DNA from: Alphaproteobacteria bacterium UBA6324
GTDB lineage: Bacteria; Pseudomonadota; Alphaproteobacteria; CAAGCB01; CAG-977
NCBI GenBank assembly: GCA_002439085.1
Contig: DJSW01000029.1
Coordinates: 1 to 64,000, forward strand
Direction of reading: 5' to 3'
Length of the DNA: 64,000 bases
Within the stretch, counting starts at the first letter, position 1. Each line of letters starts with the position of its first letter. The position numbers and the translations under genes are program-made. Positions 60,538-64,000 of the stretch are shown piece after piece. A model generated the notes under the pieces. It did not search any database. It saw only the letters and a list, made by a program, of their open reading frames with translations, and was not told the DNA's origin.

Positions 60538-61671
60538 ATGGAAGTCATCAAGCCCTTGACGGCTCTCGGATTGATGAGCGGCACGTCGATGGACGGCGTT
60601 GACGCGGCGTTACTGGTCACGGACGGCGTTGACATTTTTGAATACGGCAAAGCGTTGAACCGCCCCTATGACATGGATATGCGCGCCGGCCTGCGTTCCG
60701 TGACGGGACGCGACGCGTGCAAGGACGCCGACCGTCTGCGGGACGTTGAGCGCAAAATGACCCTGTTCCACGCCCAAGTCGTTTCCGAATTGCTGGATTC
60801 GGCCGGTTTGCGGGCGCAAGACATCGACGTTGTCGGCTTCCACGGTCACACCGTGTTTCACGACCCCGCGGAACACTTGTCCGTCCAAATCGGCGACGGC
60901 GATCTGCTGGCCGCGCAGACGGGCATCCCCGTCGTCAACCGGTTCCGCAATTCCGACATGGCGAACGGCGGACAGGGCGGCCCGATGATGGCGTCGTACC
61001 ACGCGGCGCTGGCGCGCGATTTGGAAAAGCCGGTCGTCGTTTTGAACATCGGCGGCGTCGCAAAGATGACGTGGATCGGCGAAAACGGCGAACTGGTCGC
61101 GTTCGACACGGGGCCGGGGAACGCGCTGATCGACGATTGGATGATGAAAAAGCACGGCACAAACATGGATTTCGACGGCAACATGGCCGCCGCCGGAACG
61201 GTCAACGAAAAAATCGTCGCCGTGATGATGAAAGATCCCTACTTTGCCAAAAAACCGCCGAAAGCTTTGGATCGCGACGAATTTTCCAAAAAGGTCATGG
61301 ACAATCTGGAAAGCGAAAGCGTCGCGGACGGCGCGGCGACCCTGACCGCTTTTTCGGCGCAGGCGGCGGCGCGGGCGGCGGCGGATTTCCTGCCCAAACC
61401 GGCTAAGCGGTGGATCGTTTGCGGCGGCGGCGCGCACAACCCGACGCTGATCCGGATGCTGCGCCAACGGACGGGCGCGGAGATTTCGCCGGCGCGCGAA
61501 GTCGGTTGGAACGGCGATTTTCTGGAAGCGCAAGGCTACGCCTTTCTGGCGGTGCGGTCGCTGTTCGGGCTGCCGATTTCGTTTCCGGCGACGACGGGCG
61601 TGCCGCATTCGATGTGCGGCGGAACGCTGCATCCCGTTCCGGAACCGGCGCGGGAACGCAAAGGCAGATAA
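60538..61671 (+). CDS. anmK: Anhydro-N-acetylmuramic acid kinase
   Basis: AnmK phosphorylates and opens 1,6-anhydro-MurNAc during peptidoglycan recycling. LTALGLMSGTSMDGVDAALL at the start, VGFHGHTVFH, VLNIGGVAKMTWI, and AFDTGPGNALIDDW are classic. The C-terminal VCGGGAHNPTLIRML completes the ASKHA fold. The length of 377 residues is normal. It is divergent from tyrS, the usual neighbour of anmK in alphaproteobacteria. Confidence 0.96.
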   Translation: MEVIKPLTALGLMSGTSMDGVDAALLVTDGVDIFEYGKALNRPYDMDMRAGLRSVTGRDACKDADRLRDVERKMTLFHAQVVSELLDSAGLRAQDIDVVGFHGHTVFHDPAEHLSVQIGDGDLLAAQTGIPVVNRFRNSDMANGGQGGPMMASYHAALARDLEKPVVVLNIGGVAKMTWIGENGELVAFDTGPGNALIDDWMMKKHGTNMDFDGNMAAAGTVNEKIVAVMMKDPYFAKKPPKALDRDEFSKKVMDNLESESVADGAATLTAFSAQAAARAAADFLPKPAKRWIVCGGGAHNPTLIRMLRQRTGAEISPAREVGWNGDFLEAQGYAFLAVRSLFGLPISFPATTGVPHSMCGGTLHPVPEPARERKGR

Positions 61672-61799
61672 AACCTTTATTTTCAAACGGTTGCGTTTTA
61701 CGCCCCTTGACAACAAAACCCCTTGACCCCATAAGGAAAAGGGAATAAACCTCATTTGCTTTGGTAATTTATCCTTTGACGGTTGAAAGGACTGGTACG

Positions 61800-62690
61800 A
61801 TGATTGACGAAGAAGATTACGGCAAAATCATAGAGGCGCACGCCCATATCGGGACATGGTGCGCGGACAACGCCGATTTTACGGAAGAAACGCTGAACGA
61901 TGTCATGGGCGAACCGTTCACCGTGTCGATCAACGGCGAGGAAGAGGAAAACGAGGTCGTCGCCATCATGGTTTCCAACATGAGCGGCATTGATTTGAAA
62001 CCCGACGGATCTCCCAAAATCACCGAAGACGAAGCCAACACCGAAATGTTGGACATCGCGCGCGAAAACCCGAAATTCAAACCGCTGATCGTCGGCCAGC
62101 CGGGGTACGGCGACGCCGCCAATCTGGCGCGCATGATCGAACGGCGCGGCGATGAGATTTACGGCATCAAACTGCACCCGAACACATTGGCATTGGATGC
62201 GAACGATCCGCAATACGAACCGTATATGGAAGTCGCGCAGGAATACGGCCTGCCCGTTTTGTTCCATTCGCAGGACAACTATTCCGACCCGCTGTACATT
62301 TTGGAAACGGCCTGCAAATATCCCGAAGTCCCCACCATCATGGCGCACATGGGCATGGGCGGCGACGACAATCATTGGTACACGTTCGGCATCATCCAAA
62401 CGGCATTGTTGACGCAGACGGCGAATTTGTACGCCGACGTGTCGTGGATGTCGCCCGAAATGATCGTCGCCGCGTTGATGCGTTCGGACGAGGAAACGAT
62501 TTACCACCTGATGTTCGGGACGGACATTCCGTTGGGCCCCTACGCCGACCCCGCGACCTATCCCGCCCGCGTCAGCGAAGTCAAATCCGCGATCGCCGCG
62601 TCGTTTGACGAAGAGGACGCCCGCGAATTGATTCACCGGTTGTTTTACCAAAACGCTTACGACCTGTTTTTGGCCGGACGCGAGGATTGA
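61800..62690 (+). CDS. Amidohydrolase (Amidohydrolase_2 / TIM-barrel) family protein
   Basis: ATG 61800, with AAAGGA upstream, gives 296 residues. The metal motif HAHIG is near residue 15, KLHPN near 125, FHSQDN near 155, AHMGMGG near 182 and FGTDIP near 240. Together these give the metal-binding barrel of the PF04909 family, which includes decarboxylases and lactonases. The substrate is unknown. It is a single gene between anmK and a strong terminator. Confidence 0.85.
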   Translation: MIDEEDYGKIIEAHAHIGTWCADNADFTEETLNDVMGEPFTVSINGEEEENEVVAIMVSNMSGIDLKPDGSPKITEDEANTEMLDIARENPKFKPLIVGQPGYGDAANLARMIERRGDEIYGIKLHPNTLALDANDPQYEPYMEVAQEYGLPVLFHSQDNYSDPLYILETACKYPEVPTIMAHMGMGGDDNHWYTFGIIQTALLTQTANLYADVSWMSPEMIVAALMRSDEETIYHLMFGTDIPLGPYADPATYPARVSEVKSAIAASFDEEDARELIHRLFYQNAYDLFLAGRED

Positions 62691-62697
62691 TCCGTTG

Positions 62698-62733
62698 AAA
62701 AAATCCCTTAATTCATTTTAAGGGATTTTTTTT
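62698..62733 (+). terminator. Intrinsic terminator after the amidohydrolase gene
   Basis: AAATCCCTTAA (62701-62711) with TTAAGGGATTT (62718-62728), flanked by A- and T-runs, so it can work on either strand. Confidence 0.9.
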
Positions 62734-62804
62734 ATCCGGCGGCGCAAGTTTTTTTCAAAACCGCCGTTTATCATATCAGAGCATTACGGAAAGGGACGAA
62801 CGGT

Positions 62805-63326
62805 TTGACTGACGAAGAATTGATGTCCGCCATCGCGAAATCGAATGAAACGGCGTTCAAGGAATTGTTGGATCGTTATTCCAAACGGATTTTCGCGTTC
62901 GCGTGGCGTTTGTGCCTCGACCCGCAGCAGGCGGAAGATTTGACGCAGGATGTCTTTTTCAAAGTCTGGCGTAGCGCCGCGGAATGGAAACCGCAGGCAA
63001 AGTTGGAAACATGGCTGTACCGCGTTTTGTACAACCGTTTCATCGACGCGCGCCGGAAAGCGAAAGGGACGACCGAAGAGCTGTCCGACGACATCCGTTC
63101 CGGCGACGACACGCCCGAACAGGCTTTGATCAAAAAAAGCCGCGAACGGGCGGTCGCAACGGCCGTCAAAGCCCTGCCCGACCGGCAAAAGGAAGCGTTG
63201 ATCCTGTGCTATTATCAGGGGCTGACGGCCAAAGAGGCGGCCGAAGTCCTGTCCGTAACGCAAGGGGCTTTGGAATCTCTGCTGTTCCGCGCCCGCCAGA
63301 CGTTGAAAGAACAGTTGGACGTATAG
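62805..63326 (+). CDS. ECF-type RNA polymerase sigma factor
   Basis: TTG 62805 has GGAAAGGGA (62788-62796) upstream. The 173-residue protein has sigma region 2 (DPQQAEDLTQDVFFKVWRSAAEW, LETWLYRVLYNRFIDARRK) and region 4 (LPDRQKEALILCYYQGLTAKEAAEVLSVTQGALESLLFRARQTL), and no regions 1 or 3, as in extracytoplasmic-function sigmas. The two following genes look like its membrane partner and a periplasmic sensor. The likely inducer is an envelope or metal stress. Confidence 0.93.
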   Translation: MTDEELMSAIAKSNETAFKELLDRYSKRIFAFAWRLCLDPQQAEDLTQDVFFKVWRSAAEWKPQAKLETWLYRVLYNRFIDARRKAKGTTEELSDDIRSGDDTPEQALIKKSRERAVATAVKALPDRQKEALILCYYQGLTAKEAAEVLSVTQGALESLLFRARQTLKEQLDV

Positions 63327-63335
63327 GAGGCTGAC

Positions 63336-63656
63336 ATGACATTCGATCGTTTTAAAAACATCCTCCGGCGTTCCGGCGCGGCCGATCCGGTTTCCGCCGG
63401 CGACGGCGACGCGAAGCTGAACGCCATACTGGATTTGTGGCGCGTTCCTGATTGCGGCGAACTGACCGCCCGCATATACGCGGCGGTGACGGCCGACGAA
63501 CGGCTGCGCCGGCAGGTCTTTGTGTTCTGGCGGTATTCGGCCGTGTTTTCGGCCGCGTTCATGATCGGCGGATTTTGTTTCGGACTGTACAGTTCGCATC
63601 TGGACCGCCTGAACACCCAAAGCTATTTCAACACGATTTTCGATATCGGATACTGA
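63336..63656 (+). CDS. Small single-pass membrane protein, putative anti-sigma factor
   Basis: The 106-residue protein begins 9 bases after the sigma gene. The cytoplasmic part (about 1-66) has helices (FDRFKNILRRS, LNAILDLWRVPDCGELTARIYAAV). A membrane helix follows (YSAVFSAAFMIGGFCFGLY), with a short periplasmic tail. Position and topology are those of an anti-sigma factor. The classical zinc-binding HxxxCxxC of the ZAS group is absent. Confidence 0.75.
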   Translation: MTFDRFKNILRRSGAADPVSAGDGDAKLNAILDLWRVPDCGELTARIYAAVTADERLRRQVFVFWRYSAVFSAAFMIGGFCFGLYSSHLDRLNTQSYFNTIFDIGY

Positions 63657-63680
63657 CACCCCGCAACAGGAGTAAAAGAC

Positions 63681-64000
63681 ATGAACAAGAAATTTCTGAT
63701 CCTTCTGGGCGTATCTTTGGCGCTCAACTTTGTTTTCATCGGGTACGAAGCCGGCCGACTGGTTTCCCGCCCCGCGTTCCCCAACATTCCGGCGCGCCGT
63801 CCGTCGTTCGTGCCGCGCGATGCCCACAACCGCCCCGATTTCAAAGGAAAACCGTTTTTGCGCGACGCGTTCAAACAGGCCGTAAAAGAACACGGCAAGG
63901 AAATGAAAGCCGCCCGCGCCGCAATGGAAAAGGTTTTGAAAACCGACCCCTTTGACGCGGAAAAATTCAAAGCCGCCATGGCCGAAACAAACGCCGCCCG
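63681..64000 (+). CDS. Periplasmic CnrR/ZraP-type heavy-metal-sensor-like protein, 3' end missing
   Basis: ATG 63681 follows AGGAG (63668-63672). An N-terminal anchor (FLILLGVSLALNFVFIGYEAG) leads to a periplasmic helical hairpin with many Lys, Glu and Ala (LRDAFKQAVKEHGKEMKAARAAMEKVL, FDAEKFKAAMAET). That is the shape of the CpxP/ZraP/CnrR-like 'periplasmic heavy metal sensor' group. The frame is open at the right edge. It is third in the sigma module and may sense stress for the anti-sigma protein. Confidence 0.75.
   Translation, partial: MNKKFLILLGVSLALNFVFIGYEAGRLVSRPAFPNIPARRPSFVPRDAHNRPDFKGKPFLRDAFKQAVKEHGKEMKAARAAMEKVLKTDPFDAEKFKAAMAETNAA

Overview
The window is a continuous, gene-dense stretch of a GC-moderate bacterial chromosome, most likely from a host-associated (gut-type) alphaproteobacterium. 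The evidence is the class I lysyl-tRNA synthetase, the GatCAB amidotransferase, RNase J next to birA and the nuo operon, a DUF1849/EipB-type envelope protein, a HAD-IIA hydrolase of the TIGR01459 type, and the rpmH-rnpA-yidD-yidC-engB order. No integrase, transposase, phage gene, CRISPR array or rRNA was seen. One tRNA gene, tRNA-Ser(GCU), is present.

Layout: (1) 1-8.3 kb, forward: a truncated hypothetical gene, an AlbA/HATPase/winged-helix regulator behind three 11-bp repeats, class I lysS, two secreted Cys-rich proteins sharing an N-terminal module but with different beta-rich C-termini, and between them a possible papain-like (LRAT/NlpC-P60-type) protein. (2) 8.5-20.2 kb, mostly reverse: tRNA-Ser, a 1298-residue protein with an HExxH domain and proline-rich tandem repeats, the gatCAB operon, ruvX (forward), and three tandem smaller paralogues of the HExxH domain driven by one good promoter. 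(3) 20.2-34.4 kb, reverse: a small secreted protein, RNase J, birA and a twelve-gene complex-I-like operon nuoABCDGHIJKLMN that lacks nuoE and nuoF and has a shortened NuoG and many replaced key residues. (4) 34.6-44.7 kb: glycogen phosphorylase, a structured intergenic repeat region, a HAD hydrolase, an EipB-like protein, a Gld-type ABC transporter with two auxiliary proteins, and a DtxR-family regulator. (5) 44.8-53.0 kb, forward: an esterase, the rpmH-rnpA-yidD-yidC-engB cluster (with a two-domain YidD), and a four-gene lipoprotein operon ending in an LpoB-like protein. (6) 53.2-58.2 kb, forward: a two-gene ATPase plus adenosine-deaminase operon that I read as a RADAR (rdrA-rdrB) anti-phage system. 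(7) 58.2-64 kb: an EamA transporter, tyrS, anmK, an amidohydrolase, and an ECF sigma / membrane protein / periplasmic sensor module cut by the window edge.

The most notable items are the RADAR locus, the family of four HExxH proteins (one carrying formin-like polyproline repeats), and the divergent complex I with no NADH-input module. Gene starts were chosen from ribosome-binding-site spacing where the longest reading frame was implausible. Family assignments were made by eye from motifs, with no database search.
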